64,000 nucleotides of DNA. It comes from Rotaria socialis (lineage: Eukaryota; Rotifera; Eurotatoria; Philodinida; Philodinidae). Under the pieces are notes generated by a model. That model saw only the letters and a list, made by a program, of their open reading frames with translations. It made no database searches and was not told the origin of the DNA. Made by a program: the position numbers and the translations under genes. Positions within the stretch are counted from its first letter, which is position 1. Each line of letters begins with the position of its first letter. This document shows positions 1 through 12,100 of this stretch, piece after piece. Location of the stretch: the NCBI GenBank assembly GCA_905331475.1, contig CAJNYU010002695.1:124001-188000 (forward strand), written 5' to 3'.

Positions 1-2
1 AT

Positions 3-155
3 GATGTCTATGAAATAGCGCGGCGAATATTTAGTAAACCACTTGCTTTAGCTGGTCTTGGTAAAAGTTTGGATGCAATGCGCTCCTATACACAAATATC
101 GGATACAATCCAAAGACAACTCTCAGCTAAAACAAGATGGCGTATCTTTGGCTAA
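3..155 (+). CDS. 3' end of an unidentified protein gene (partial)
   Basis: The open frame enters from the left edge and stops at TAA 153-155, giving the last 50 residues of a protein. The residues look like real coding sequence: balanced composition, the stretch KPLALAGLGKSLDAMRSY, and a basic end RWRIFG. I do not recognise the family and assign no function. The next gene on the same strand starts only 133 bp downstream, close enough for a polycistronic arrangement. The rest of the gene lies outside the window. Confidence 0.5.
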   Translation, partial: DVYEIARRIFSKPLALAGLGKSLDAMRSYTQISDTIQRQLSAKTRWRIFG

Positions 156-275
156 ATACGATTGTTTCTTTTTCTGTTGTAGGCAAATTTATTTTTGCTT
201 TGTTTTTCATTCATTTCAGTAACACTGAAGAATAAAAAAAGTGAAACAAATATGTTAAGTTAGAATGTCGATTTT

Positions 276-288
276 TTTTCTGCTTCAG
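276..288 (+). promoter_or_regulatory. splice acceptor directly abutting a start codon (candidate trans-splice site)
   Basis: A pyrimidine tract ending in CTGCTTCAG (280-288) is followed at once by ATG 289, the start of the DCAF6 frame. No upstream exon of that gene is visible in the 133 bp after the previous stop codon. An acceptor with no local donor, next to the ATG and behind a same-strand neighbour, is what a spliced-leader site looks like. An in-frame ATG at 265 is possible but would translate the polypyrimidine tract. Trans-splicing here is inferred. Confidence 0.45.
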
Positions 289-2556
289 ATGCCCTATTTA
301 TCAGATCGGCAATATGGTCTTGTTTCTCATGGACGTTTATTAGTAAAATTAAAAAATTCTTCTTCAATCACACGACGACTTAAATTAGGTCAAACATTAA
401 ACATTCATCGAGGTTGTGTAAATACAATATGTTGGAATGAAAATGGCTCAACAATATTATCAGGCTCAGATGATCAACATTTAATTGTAACGGATCCATA
501 TACAACAAATATTTTAACAAGTGTACATAGTGGTCATAGGGAAAATATTTTTTCAGCTAAATTTTTGCCTGAAACAAACGATCGTCGAGTTGTTTCATGT
601 TCAGGTGATGGTATTATATTTCATACAAATTTCGATCGACCTAATAATTCACATAGCAATGAGGGTTGTTTTACGTGTCATGGAGCAGCAACTGCCTATG
701 AAGTACGAGTTATTCCTCGAACACCAAATTTATTTTTTTCATGTTCTGGTAAATGTTTTATTTTTTTCTTGTTCAAACTTAAATTATTTTCTATTCAGAC
801 GATTGCACAGTACGATTGTATGATTTGAGAACAAAAAGTAATTGCTTGAAAGCCCATTGTAATGACGATGTTATCATAAGAAGTAAATGGGGTATTACAT
901 CAATTGATATTAATCCAATGAATCCAAATGAAATTGTTTGTGCTTGTTCGGATTCAGTAAGTCTATCGATAGGAAATGATTAGAACATAGCTCAAGTCGA
1001 AAAGGTTTTGCTGCCATTAGCCGTTAAATAAATGAAGATGCGAAATATCGTCTATAGATACAAATTATTTCTAATTTTTTGAACTAGTACACTTTCTGCT
1101 AATGACCAATATTATTATGTTGAACGCAACATTTCAGTGATTGAAAACAATGGAAAAATGTTAGATTTGATAGAAATTCCAAAATTGTTTTATTTTCGAA
1201 CCAATTACTTTTTGTCAATGGACACTGAAAAGTCTTCATGAATAAATTGTATCGAAATCTAAAAGTTATGGTATATCTTTGCCAACTAGGAATTTTTTGA
1301 AAATCTTTGTCCTTTTGTAAAACGAACGAAATTTGTCAAATAGCAATAAAATAAAGGCAAATTAGTTATATTTTTATGCGAATATACAAATTAAGTTTCA
1401 CATATTGTGAGAAATTTTCTATTATATCTTAGACATGGATCCTGAACGGTAAGGAGTTTCAACTCCGACGCTTAAAATCAGTGAAAGAACTCGCAGAGAA
1501 AGCTTACCACGTCTACGACTCAATTCAATAATTTTATTTTTCACTTTTCTAGTCGGTTCGTCTGTATGATCATCGAAAACTTTCAACTCAACTATCGTTG
1601 GATGCATCAGTATTTCGTCGAGGTGAAGTATCCATCAATGGTCTTATATCTCGTTTCGTATTAAGGGATCGTAAAGAAAAACGTCCATCACGTATAACAT
1701 CTGTTGTATTTAATCAACATGGCACAGAAATTTTAGCTTCATATTCATCAGAATCTCTGTATTTACTTGATCCAAAACAAACAGCATCACAGGAACTAAG
1801 TCAAGCACGTCTTTCTGAACATCGAAATGAAAAACGCGCAAGAGAAAATACAAATGAAAGTAAACCAACAGTAAATGAACCTTCGTCACAAGACGACAAG
1901 AAAACATCACAATTTAAAAGATTACGTCTTCGAGGCGATTGGAGTGATACAGGTAAATTGAATCGTAAAATCAAGTTTTTCTTTGTCTTATCTCTGCAAT
2001 TAAAAGGTCCTGATTCTCGTCCGATGCATGAACAAGAATCTCAAACATCATCGAATACTAATAATAGTGAACAGCAGCAAGCAGAAAGCGAGCAACAGCA
2101 TGAACCACCACCACCACCACCACCACCACAACAACAACAGACACCTCGAAATCGAAATATACAAAATATATTTATGCAACGTATGAGTGATATTTTAACA
2201 CAATTAGTCACGTCTAATGAAACAGAAAATGAAGGACAACAGCCAGCAACAACTCCAAATAACAGCAATGATAATAATAATTCAACACCGACTATCACTG
2301 AAGTAAATACAGATAATGAAACTACATCAACATCGACAATACCCATTGTGCAATCACCTCCATCACCTACATCTAATGAGAATTCTGAAAGTACAACTAC
2401 AACTACGAACGAACCGAACAGCAGTCGAGAGGTTCATAGTCTTTTGTTCTTAATGAAAATTTTCATTGGGGATTATATTTCTAGCGGCTTGGGTTTTTTG
2501 ATCTTTTGTTTGGAGGAAATCGCCGAAATAATGATTTAGAAGAAGAGGACGAGGAA

Positions 2557-2597
<41 letters not shown>

Positions 2598-3866
2598 CAA
2601 CAATGATGATGACGAAGAACACAGTATGGACGATGAGGATGCTAATGTAAGATTCTGAAAGCGTTTTTCTGTTTTATGCATATGTAGAATTATTTATGTT
2701 TTATGATTTAGGAAGATAATGAAAATTCTCAAGCATCCTCAACAGCAACAGATAATGTTGCAGCATCAGGACGCGCTCGGCGACCATTAATGACTTCGAA
2801 ATGGGATCGCATAATGAAACGTCGTGAAGCTGAACGTCGAAATGAAGAAAATCATTTAAAAAATGTTCCTAGCTTAGGTTTAATTAATTCATACGATGGT
2901 CATCGTAATGCTCGTACAATGATTAAAGAAGCAAATTTTTGGTCCGATTCTTACGTTATGTCTGGTTCGGATTGTGGGTAAATAATTTTTATCGAAAGAA
3001 AATAAATGAATATGCCGAATGTAAAACAAAACAACTATTTATTTTAGACATATATTTATTTGGAATAAATTTACCGGTAAAATTGTACGAATTATACAAG
3101 CTGATGAACATGTTGTTAATTGTGTACAACCACATCCACTGGATTATCCGATACTAGCATCAAGCGGAATTGATTAGTAAGATCAAATTTTTTTTTCAAA
3201 CGGACAATTGTGTTCTTCGAATAGAAATCTAGAGACTTTAAAATTCATTTTTTATGACTTTTCTTCATGATTCCGACAAATTAGAAGACGTCGGTCAATG
3301 GTGATTCTTAGCATTAAAAAAAGAGAATGAAGAGCATTAATCGGAACAAACATCACACTATTCGCAATAGTGTAGTTCTTCGTGATTCAATCCGCAGCAT
3401 TGATATTCAAAATGTGAAGGATGACAATTAGGAATTTATGAACTAATTGTTTCTCAGCTAATCAATATCAGTTTTTATAAGTGTATCGGGACATACCATA
3501 GATGAAAGCAATGGTCGCCGAGAGAACAGCTATAGTTTCCAAGAGATTTCTCTGTACTACATAAGTTAAAGAACATTAGTTACTCCTAAAAGAGTTGCGC
3601 TAACAATGGTTTTTTTTCCATATCAATTCGTAACATTGCTTTATTTTAGTAATATAAAATTATTTTCACCTTTGGCTGAAGCGCCAATCGATGATAGTGA
3701 ACTTATACAAAGTACAATAAAACGCAATCATGAGATGATGAAAGAAACATCGAGTACAATAACTGTACCAGCTACTTTTATGTTTCGCATGTTAACATCA
3801 TTTTATCAATTACGTCGTCCTGAAGGATTGTTCGGATTAGACGATGAAGACGAATCAACCGAGTGA
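289..3866 (+). CDS. DCAF6: DCAF6-like WD40 protein, CUL4-DDB1 substrate receptor
   Basis: Predicted DDB1- and CUL4-associated factor 6. In the family this is a WD40 receptor that brings substrates to the CRL4 ubiquitin ligase. Eight exons join in frame: 289-748, 799-956, 1553-1952, 2007-2431, 2485-2646, 2712-2977, 3048-3176 and 3650-3866, about 738 codons. The first exons carry WD repeats ([20 protein letters not shown], then [14 protein letters not shown]). The last exons carry the family's C-terminal repeats ([31 protein letters not shown]) and the tail [20 protein letters not shown]. Between the two halves lies a long linker with poly-Pro, poly-Gln, Ser/Thr-rich and poly-Asp stretches. Two introns are long (957-1552 and 3177-3649); the others are 50-71 bp. 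The 54-bp intron at 1953-2006 keeps the frame open and could be retained. The 3' end is convergent with eL18. Confidence 0.87.
2557..2596 (+). repeat. (GAT)n trinucleotide repeat coding for poly-Asp
   Basis: About thirteen GAT triplets inside DCAF6 exon 5. They encode an aspartate run in the acidic linker between the N-terminal and C-terminal WD repeats. Length polymorphism between alleles is likely. Confidence 0.85.
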
Positions 3867-4578
3867 CTTTTACCAGTTTTTCAGTTTCTTTTATACTCAT
3901 ATACATTTTTTTTTTGCTTTTTGTGAGTGTATTTTCTTATTTAAACAGCACAAATACATGAAATAATAGAGTTAAAACAGTTGAACTCAATTGATGTTAC
4001 TAATAATGTGATAGAAAGTTTAGTTCATCTTTATATTACTGCAAGATCTAGACAGTGCTTTTGAATTCAAATATAAGACTCAATCGTTTGAAATTTACAA
4101 CAAAGTTTATTATATGAAATAATATAAATATTTGTTTCCTAAAAAGAAACCACCGAAAATTTCCTCAGGCGATTCTTCAAAAGTCTCCGAAATTTATTGG
4201 TTCTTGGTAGTTTTTTCGCACTAATTGTAAAAATCACAAAAACTTAGATTATTGACATATAATAGTTGGCAAACTAAAAAGCATGTTAGTTCACTTCCTC
4301 ATTCAAAATTAAAGCAACTCTATTGTATGCTCATTTATAAATACCACTCTAATAGTTCCTACAGAAATATTTTCAAAAATAAATTGTATTAGTTTGGCTA
4401 TTGAACTGATCACCATTAATGATTATCTTGAAAATTTCTTTATCAACTACGATTTTTTGTTTTCTTTTATTATTCTTTTTTTATCTTGCTCTCATGTTGT
4501 TTTATACAAGAAAAAAACAAAATAATTGATGGATTAAAAAAAACGGTAACATTGATAATAATACCAATTTTCAATTGT
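3867..4578. other. intergenic, convergent 3' ends
   Basis: About 700 bp of AT-rich sequence between the DCAF6 stop codon and the eL18 stop codon. It presumably holds both 3' UTRs. No coding signal or repeat structure was seen. Confidence 0.6.
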
Positions 4579-5271
4579 TTAATTCTTGTATGCACGACTA
4601 GCTCGTCGACCACGAGCTTTTTCAAATTTACGACCTTTTGCTCGTACTTTTGGTCTTGTTGTACTATGGCGAGCACCAGGTGGTCGTCCTAAAGTGATAA
4701 TAAAAAAAATATTTATTCACAAAAAAGAAAATTTAAAAGTTAACATACCAAAGTATCGGTTAGCTTTACGTGCTTTTCGTGGACCTTGTAATAAAACAGT
4801 ACTTTTACCTTTTGGTGTACGTAGTGCTAACTGATCGAACGTTAAGATTTCACCACCAGCAGCAAGAATTCTTGCTCGTGCACCTTCCGTTACATGTAAC
4901 GAACAAACAGTGAGTTTAGGTACTTCATAAAGTCGTGCATCATCGGTTATTGAACCAACAACAACAGCTGTTTTATTCTCACGACCTTTTAAATAGAAAA
5001 GAAAAATTGTTAAGAAAACAAATAAACTTTAAATGAAAAAAAACTGTAAACCTTTCTTTTTCATATGACGAACAAGACGTGATAGTGAAAGTGGTGGTCG
5101 ATTTGTATTCGACATAAATAAACGTTTCAAAATAATTTTGTTAAATTTTGCACCAGTACGACGTGCCAAAAATCGGTAAAGTTTAACGAGTAAGAGCAAA
5201 TATAAATTTTTTGAACGTGGTGCTCGTCGTACGGCTTTACGATCGTAGCGATGGTCAAGATCGACACCCAT
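4579..5271 (-). CDS. RPL18: 60S ribosomal protein L18 (eL18)
   Basis: Large-subunit ribosomal protein eL18. Three exons on the minus strand, 5052-5271, 4749-4985 and 4579-4688, join in frame to 188 residues, the usual eukaryotic length. Recognisable blocks are the [18 protein letters not shown] start, [43 protein letters not shown] and the basic end [15 protein letters not shown]. Introns are 60 and 66 bp. The minus-strand sequence upstream of the ATG contains TTTTCAACAG about 20 bases before it, a possible leader acceptor. The protein is expected in the cytosolic ribosome. Identity is firm. Confidence 0.96.
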
Positions 5272-5432
5272 TATAATGGTCTAGTCTGTTGAAAATGAGC
5301 GGTAATCTACAAGATAAGCAAACAAAAATATAATAAATTTCCAAAACTATTATCAAAAAGATGAAAGATTTTTTCTTGAAGGGAATCTACGGATGTGGAC
5401 AAAAGAAATCGAAGGAAAAAACGATGTAGATT

Positions 5433-7876
5433 TTAATTTGAAATTGATTTATCGGGACTAGCGAAATTATTGGTTGCATTGGTTGAGTTAGCCGAGCAAA
5501 AACTACTTATTGATGGACCAGAAGCAAGAATCGTATCATCATCTTCAAATTCATCATTGATTTCTTTTGATATATCCTGATAAGATTGATCGAAATTACT
5601 ATCACCAACGAAAACTGTTGATGTTTCTTCAGGAAATTTTTTCGGTGTTGAAAAATCGTTGATTCTCGTTTCAGTATCATCGTCATTGAATTCATCGTGA
5701 ACAGATAGCACCGATGAGTCAAATTGAATTTGACGGATTGTATCCATGCCATGACGAAGACGTTTTATTTGAGTATTGATTGTATTTAACGAATATTGAG
5801 AGCGAAGTATTGATTTCGATAACATTTGTTTATCCTAAAATAGAAATTATATTTATTTATTTTTGTTAAGAAATACTGGAATATTCTTAGATCTAAGAGG
5901 AACTATTATTCGAACATAGGTTTGACAGAATAGTCAAACTTCACAAGTAATCAATGTTCATCTAAAGATTATGATCATCAAAAAACTTTGCATTGACTAG
6001 TTTACTCAATATCTAAAGATTATTTTTATTTAAGAACTTTACACTCATCATAGTATAGAAACAAGTTTACTACTTCGGAGATAGTAGATTTATAGGGTCG
6101 GTTTTAAATGTATGTTCAAGTGTTTTTCAAAAATCTGATTTTCAACATGATATTTTACATGAAGGGATATTTCGAGCTTGACCACAGCTCTAGTCCCAAA
6201 GGATATAGGGTGATATCCTTCGTATAAAAGTCACCTTTTCTTTCAGGCTGTAATTAGCGCAAAGCGCTCAAAAACTTTCGCCTTAAACTGGTTTCGCCAT
6301 TTGTAAAAAAACAACAGTACTTTTTACAGCAATAAACTAAAGATTCAAAATATTCTTAAAGTTCTGCATAATTTCGATTTACCAGCTTCTTCCTCAATAG
6401 ACACACAGGCTTCAGTATATATTCTAGTATTCGATAATCACTTGGGTGCTGATTTTGAAAAGGAAATTCTTTATTTTCAACTTTAAAAATATATACATAT
6501 CCACATCTCACTACAAAAGCATCCATTGAATATATTCGAAAAATTAATTTCGATCAACTACCCAAAGCCCTAAAATCTGATTTAACACTTACATGATCAA
6601 ATAATTCGAAATAGAGCGTGCCTTGTGGAAATGGTTTCGGATTCATTAGCCATGATGCACTACTAATCGAATTAGCAGTTCTTGCTTGAAGTTCATTAAC
6701 AATAGTGTCAGCTAAATTACAGTAAAAAGTAATATAACGAAGAAGAATATCTTCAAGTTTTGATGATTCTTCATTTTTCATTGATGATTTAGTTGGTGTA
6801 CATAATATTACAATTGTTTTCAAATCAATACTCTGCAAAAATAAATTCTAACTATCATTGATCAAAATTTGAATTCGTATTATCTTACTTTTAATTTTAA
6901 TAAATATTCTAGATTTGTTTTATTTGTAGATAAATTAACAAGAATTTTTCCAACAGACAATGTTTCATCGCTATTTTCAAATGCTGATTTAACTATTAAA
7001 TCCAAATCATCAATATTTTTCATGAATTCATCATGAAGATATTCAAGAACAGACATATTGATCAATAGATTTAATCCATTAAGGCGTAAAAGCGAATTCA
7101 ATGGTGCTGTACGACATAGATTAATTACAATCGTAACGATATCCTAAATAATCATCGATAAATATTCATTCATGAAAAAAAAATCAAAGAATATCGTACC
7201 GAGAAAAAAGTTATCGTATAATCATTTAAAGCCAGATTATTCATCGCTAGAAGAATTTTATTTTTCGTTGTTTCATTATTGGTTGCTGAAAGAATATCTC
7301 GGAGACGACCGATGCAACCAGCATTTGCTAAATTGACTTGACCTAAATATGCGAAATAGGAAAAAAAACATTGTTCCCTACAAAAAAAACCAAACGCTTA
7401 CTTTCTGTAAATGTTGCTGAATTTGCGATGTTTGTTAAAATGCGATGTAAACGTTCAGTGTCATTATTGGTTGTATCAAGAAATTGAGTTAGCACAAAAG
7501 CCTGTTCGGCTGTTAGTGGAATACAGCCACCCGGAATATCGACTGCAATCGTGGCACCTTTTTTGTTTTTGATTTTTATTTCAAAACAATATAGAAATAA
7601 AAACAACTTACCATCACTTTGAAATCTAATTGATTTGGAATCAACATCGTTATTGTCGGATGAAGAATTTATATCGGTATATTGTTGATCACGACGAGAT
7701 GCTAACGACGAAAGAAATGAAGACAGTGATACAAAAATATGTTATACTATTGAAAGTGAGTACGATGATTTACAATATAGTTTTCGTCGATGACGTATAT
7801 AAAGTAATAAAGCTATGCTACTACAAACACCGACAGAAAGAGCCAAACCAAGATAAATATTTTGTCGATGAGACAT
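5433..7876 (-). CDS. armadillo-repeat protein with N-terminal membrane anchor (ARMC10/ARMCX-like)
   Basis: Seven exons (7774-7876, 7612-7701, 7402-7557, 7200-7342, 6889-7143, 6593-6832, 5433-5834) give about 462 residues. The N-terminus has a short polar start and a hydrophobic helix (LGLALSVGVCSSIALLLYI) followed by basic residues, a signal-anchor layout as in ARMC10 and ARMCX proteins, which sit on mitochondrial or ER membranes. Residues ~70-330 form an armadillo-like helical domain with repeating motifs such as RLHRILTNIANSATF and NKILLAMNNLALND. The C-terminal ~130 residues (exon 7) are polar, Ser/Asp-rich and unassigned. Six introns are present, all 54-72 bp except 5835-6592 (758 bp), where I see no other feature. 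The family assignment rests on domain plus anchor; the exact orthologue is uncertain. Confidence 0.68.
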
Positions 7877-9213
7877 GGTAACAAGTAACGATACCCGAAA
7901 GAATTACTGACCATTGTGAAGATATCCCTATTGAAAAAAACAAACAAGCAAACAGATTCGTTGTTCCATGGATTACCGATTCGAATAGATATTTAAAGGA
8001 GGAAAAAGCGTATATATTTTTGTTTAGCCCTTTAAACTTATTTATATAGATGTCGTAAGTCAACATATGAAAAGCTTTGCAAGAAAAATTAATCCTGCCG
8101 ATATGAAATGCAAATGTTGTTCAAATTTCCAATTATTCCATCATCTATCTATTTAGTTTGACATTAGATTTCCTTGGCTATATTTTACCGAGTTTGTTTT
8201 ATTTCATGGGTATTCTATTGATAGATTTTAAATTAAAAAAAATACAGTTCACATATGGAATATGAACGGACATAAAAACATCTACTTTTGATTAAACGAT
8301 AAAACAAAAGCGTAGCTTGGTTAATGGACAGATGAATGCGTAAATTTTATATGATATATACTTACAGGTTAAGAACATAGAAAAAGAAGCATAAATAAAA
8401 CGTATAACCAGAACCAACATCGTAGCCACACTAATCGATACTTGGGAATACATAATGGAGTATTTAGGCGTCAAAGTCTTGCAATGTATGTGAATAGGAA
8501 ACATGAATATATTCAATATAGTAATTAAATATTACTGAAATTCTTTTCTATATCTTTCTCTCAATGGCTCATAGATTTGTAAAAGATTCTTGAACTTTTC
8601 TATTCCGAACGAGTTAGCAAGATATCATATTGCAAATAATTTAATCATTTGCCGTCACAATTATAAATGAAAATTTATCTTTTATGTTGTTTAATAATAA
8701 GAGTATTTCATTGAAACAATAAATTTAAAACGAAAGATATTCAATACACATTAATGGTCTGAACTAAACGCGAAAAGAATTGAGTAACTTTGCCAATAGT
8801 CTTCATAATAGGCTTATAGTTACTATTCGTTTGAAAACATTTATATCATTCATTTACTGGAAAAGAAAATTTTCTATAAAATGAATTTTTTTTTATCATT
8901 TAGATGATACGAATCGACTAACGCCCTCTTCCTTACCTTCTGTTGCCTACGTCAACGTGTAGTTGTCATATCAAACCAATCTGCGTTCGCTTTATGTTGT
9001 TGTTGTATGACATTGATGAGATATCATTTTACTCGATGATTCCTATCAATTGATTCCCAATAGTTATTATTTTTCATAGTTTAAATCATTTTTATCAATT
9101 ATTTTTCTTATGTAACTCTCTACCACAATCTGACCAACATGACAAACGATGCTGTTAATTTTATTTAAACTTTAAATAACTATATTTTCTACTTCATAAT
9201 TCTAATTTAACAC
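7877..9213. other. intergenic, between divergent genes
   Basis: About 1.3 kb of AT-rich sequence between the start codons of the ARMC-like gene (-) and the LysM gene (+), so it contains both promoters. Open frames in it are short, biased and lack splice support. No clear repeat or motif was recognised. Confidence 0.5.
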
Positions 9214-10127
9214 ATGAATATACTGAAAGAATCTCTATTTTCTTCTTCAAAATCAACTTCTCAAACAAAATCTAAAAGAACTCGACAGAATAATTCAAGA
9301 ACCAATAAATTTCTCGAAGAGAACAACAATTCTTTAAACGAACCACTCTTATCGTCATCTGAAATAGGTGATAATAGTATTCAATTAGGAATTATTCATA
9401 CAGACGATGAAGAAGATGATGGAAAAAAATTAAATAGTCGACATATTGTACGTTCTCGTAATATAAAACAACCATCAATATCAGCAGCGCATGGTGGTGG
9501 TTCGGTTGTTATTGTTGAAAAACCTATTCGACCAAATGAAACTATTCAAGCATTCGCCATTCGATATCGAGTTCCAGTGAGTTTTCTAATCTTTATTTTT
9601 ATATTTAGTAAAATATAAACGATAATTACTCGTTATCTTGTTAGGTATCTCAATTAAAACGTATAAATAATCTACAAAATGATCAAGATTTTTATGCTCT
9701 TACATATTGTCGAGTACCTGTACGTCGATTTGGTTTACTTCATGAGTCATCATCACCATCCATCGTTGTTAATTTAAATGATCCATCGACAACAAATACA
9801 TCCTCGTCATCGATAACGCATTTATCGCAACAAAATCATCTTGCTTTTTTAAAAGCTATGGATCATGATTTAGCAGCAATGCGTACGAAAGTTGAACAAT
9901 TAATTGAAACACCTACAGCAACATTAATATCTGATCAGCCAACAACGAAAATGATGATACGTTCAACAGCAAAGCCTATCAGTGAATTAAATTGTGATGG
10001 TGCCGATTGTGGCTGTAAATTATGGCATATTGTTACAGTTATTATTCTTATTGCACTTCTTATTCCACTTTATTATGTTTATGTTTATATTAAACATCCA
10101 CCTCTCAAAACAGATCATTTTCCATAA
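9214..10127 (+). CDS. LysM-domain single-pass membrane protein (LYSMD3/LYSMD4-like)
   Basis: Two exons, 9214-9576 and 9645-10127, with a 68-bp intron, give 281 residues. The N-terminal half is a polar Ser/Asn-rich cytosolic-type region with an acidic patch (HTDDEEDDGKK). A LysM module spans residues ~103-148: RPNETIQAFAIRYRVP, then after the intron VSQLKRINNLQNDQDFYAL and CRVPVRRFG. A hydrophobic helix near residues 240-265 (HIVTVIILIALLIPLYYVYV) precedes a short tail, matching the LYSMD3/4 layout of one LysM and one C-terminal transmembrane segment. In vertebrates these are Golgi or plasma-membrane proteins of limited known function. Length and order fit well; LYSMD3 versus LYSMD4 cannot be decided here. 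Confidence 0.85.
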
Positions 10128-11165
10128 CCAATCTATTTAACTTTTTTTTTTATTCATATAAGGTGTCTTTTGTTCTCTGTTTTCAATTTTGCGGGATTTT
10201 TTTCTTTATCCTTTGTTATTAATCCACAGCAATACCAATGATAAAATACGTGGTTGTTTATCTATGAGTTTAAGATGTTATAGAAAAAGAAAATAATAGT
10301 TCTCCTTTATCTTTCAATGTTTTGGATTCAGATCTTCCAATAAAATTTATGTGAAATGTCTCGTCTTTTTTCTTATGTTAATCAATAAGAAAAATCTCGA
10401 GAGATGAGACATACACTCAATAAATGACTAGACTCGATTTTTATGACTTTTGAAAAGAGATTATTTTAAACATCTTCATGTAAATTTTTCAAACGAAAAA
10501 AGTCACTCATGAACTTGAGGTTTGTTGTTCGTCTCTTGCATAGGTATTGCCTAAGCAAATACAGCTGTTCATAAGAAAATAACTTGCATATTTTGCTTTG
10601 CGGATAATTATTTCCATATAACTACATCTACTTGCGTTGTTTCATGTCTTAAAAAGTATTTCATCGAGCCGTCCGTCATGTAAAATGTAACTTATTCTTC
10701 TCTTTTAAAAAAAATATTATACAACAGCATCTCGCATTCTTAGACAATTTATTACAAAACTAATATTTACTTTTTAAAATTGTTTGATGATCGTATTTTC
10801 AGTTTTATTTTTCGTTTATGAAGAAGACGTGTCCATTAATGTTTGATCGTGTTGTGTAGATGCTAGTCTTTTTTTGAACAATCTATAGATCTAGTAAGTA
10901 TCTTCTTCTTTTAGTATGAAATATACTGAGAGAAAATAATCGATCAATAGTACTTTGAAATACCATTGAGAATTTTTCGAAAAAATATATTTCAATATCA
11001 ACAAAGTGGCTCGACCATGAATGTAAGTGGTCATCTGAAATTAGAAAATGAGGATAAAAGCAAATTTTCTTACTCATTACTACTGCCATAATTGTATTGA
11101 ATGAAATTAAAGAGTTACTTAGTAAAAACGGCGGAGTATGTGTCTATTAATTCAAGTCCTTAACA
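10128..11165. other. 3' UTR and intergenic, no gene seen
   Basis: About 1 kb after the LysM gene. AT-rich, with likely poly(A) signals (CAATAAATG near 10420) but no supported coding frame and no clear repeats. Confidence 0.5.
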
Positions 11166-11480
11166 GTGGCGGATTTAGGGGGGGGGGNNNNNNNNNNGGG
11201 GGGGGGTGTGGCGGGCACCACCTCCTTCGAAATTTTTGTTAACTATATTTCATATCTTCTTGTTTCCAACAACTGTATCATTTTCGATGTATTCAAACAG
11301 TGGTGGATCTCCCAGTTAGGGTACCCGGCGATCGCCACTCCCCTTAAGCATTTTTTTCAGTTTCCCCCAGCAGAAATGAAACAGAAAATAGTAGTTCTGC
11401 TTGATATAGACTTGAAAAACCGTTTTTTGGCCAGGAGCGCCACCCCTAACATATTTTCTGGATACCCCACCGGTCACTAA
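11165..11480. mobile_element. GC-rich transposon-like fragment with assembly gap
   Basis: The segment opens with CAGTGGCGGATTTAGGG, runs into a G-run broken by ten Ns (11188-11197), and is far richer in G+C than its surroundings. CAGTGGCGG is also the first nine bases of the 8-bp-TSD element at 13201, so this may be a related hAT-type terminus. A second similar start, CAGTGGTGGATC, lies near 11299. I could not find a matching right terminus or target duplication, so the boundaries are uncertain. Confidence 0.35.
11188..11197. other. assembly gap (10 N) inside a poly-G run
   Basis: Ten Ns flanked by ten Gs on the left and nine on the right. The homopolymer probably stalled sequencing; the true length is unknown. 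Confidence 0.95.
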
Positions 11481-11789
11481 TAGAAGGATTTTCTATTCGA
11501 TTTCAGATTTATATATTTCAATTTGATATCACTATCTCTTTTAATTGATGTGAAAGGGTTCGTTCACGGCATGACTTTTTGAAAATCTTCGATATTACAT
11601 AAAGTTGATGCCACTCAGTAAAACTCTTGACGAACTTGTGTTACACTATATTCTGTATTCTTTTTAATCTTTTACTATAGTTACATGCGAAGATGAATAA
11701 CTGAGATAAAGATAATCAATATATTTCATTTTATTTTTAGTAATAATATGAATACAAATTATTCTTTTCAATAGCTAGTAATATCGATA

Positions 11790-12100
11790 TCAGCCAGAAC
11801 CATAACCATATACGCCAGGATAACCATATTGCACATAAAGACGACGACCGATGATATTATCACCATTGAAATCAATGAGTTGTTCATTCTAATCGGCTCA
11901 TCTTACCTAAAACATAGAACGAAGCAAACATAAGTAAAAAATTAATGAAATATATTAGAAAATTATACCTTGCCCACCAATATATCCATCACCATTCAAA
12001 TCCATACCAGCATTACGTTCAAGACGATTAACTTAAAAAGTCTGTTCAGAAAAATACTTTAAACAAATGAAAAATATTCAAAAACAAATATCTTACTCAT
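11790..12100 (-). pseudogene. degraded small EF-hand-like gene
   Basis: On the minus strand two segments look coding. One reads NRLERNAGMDLNGDGYIGG (about 11970-12030) and the other LIDFNGDNIIGRRLYVQYG, ending GYGSG-stop at 11790. DLNGDGYIGG and DFNGDNIIG resemble calcium-binding EF-hand loops. A candidate start ATG is at 12098-12100 with a GTAAG donor directly after it. Joining the segments by normal splice sites meets stop codons and a frame change near 11885-11900. I call it a decayed copy, although an unusual splice pattern could rescue it. Confidence 0.4.

Noticed and set aside
265-288. An ATG at 265 as the DCAF6 start.
   Set aside because: It would translate a polypyrimidine tract ending in CAG; the ATG at 289 directly after the acceptor is the better start.
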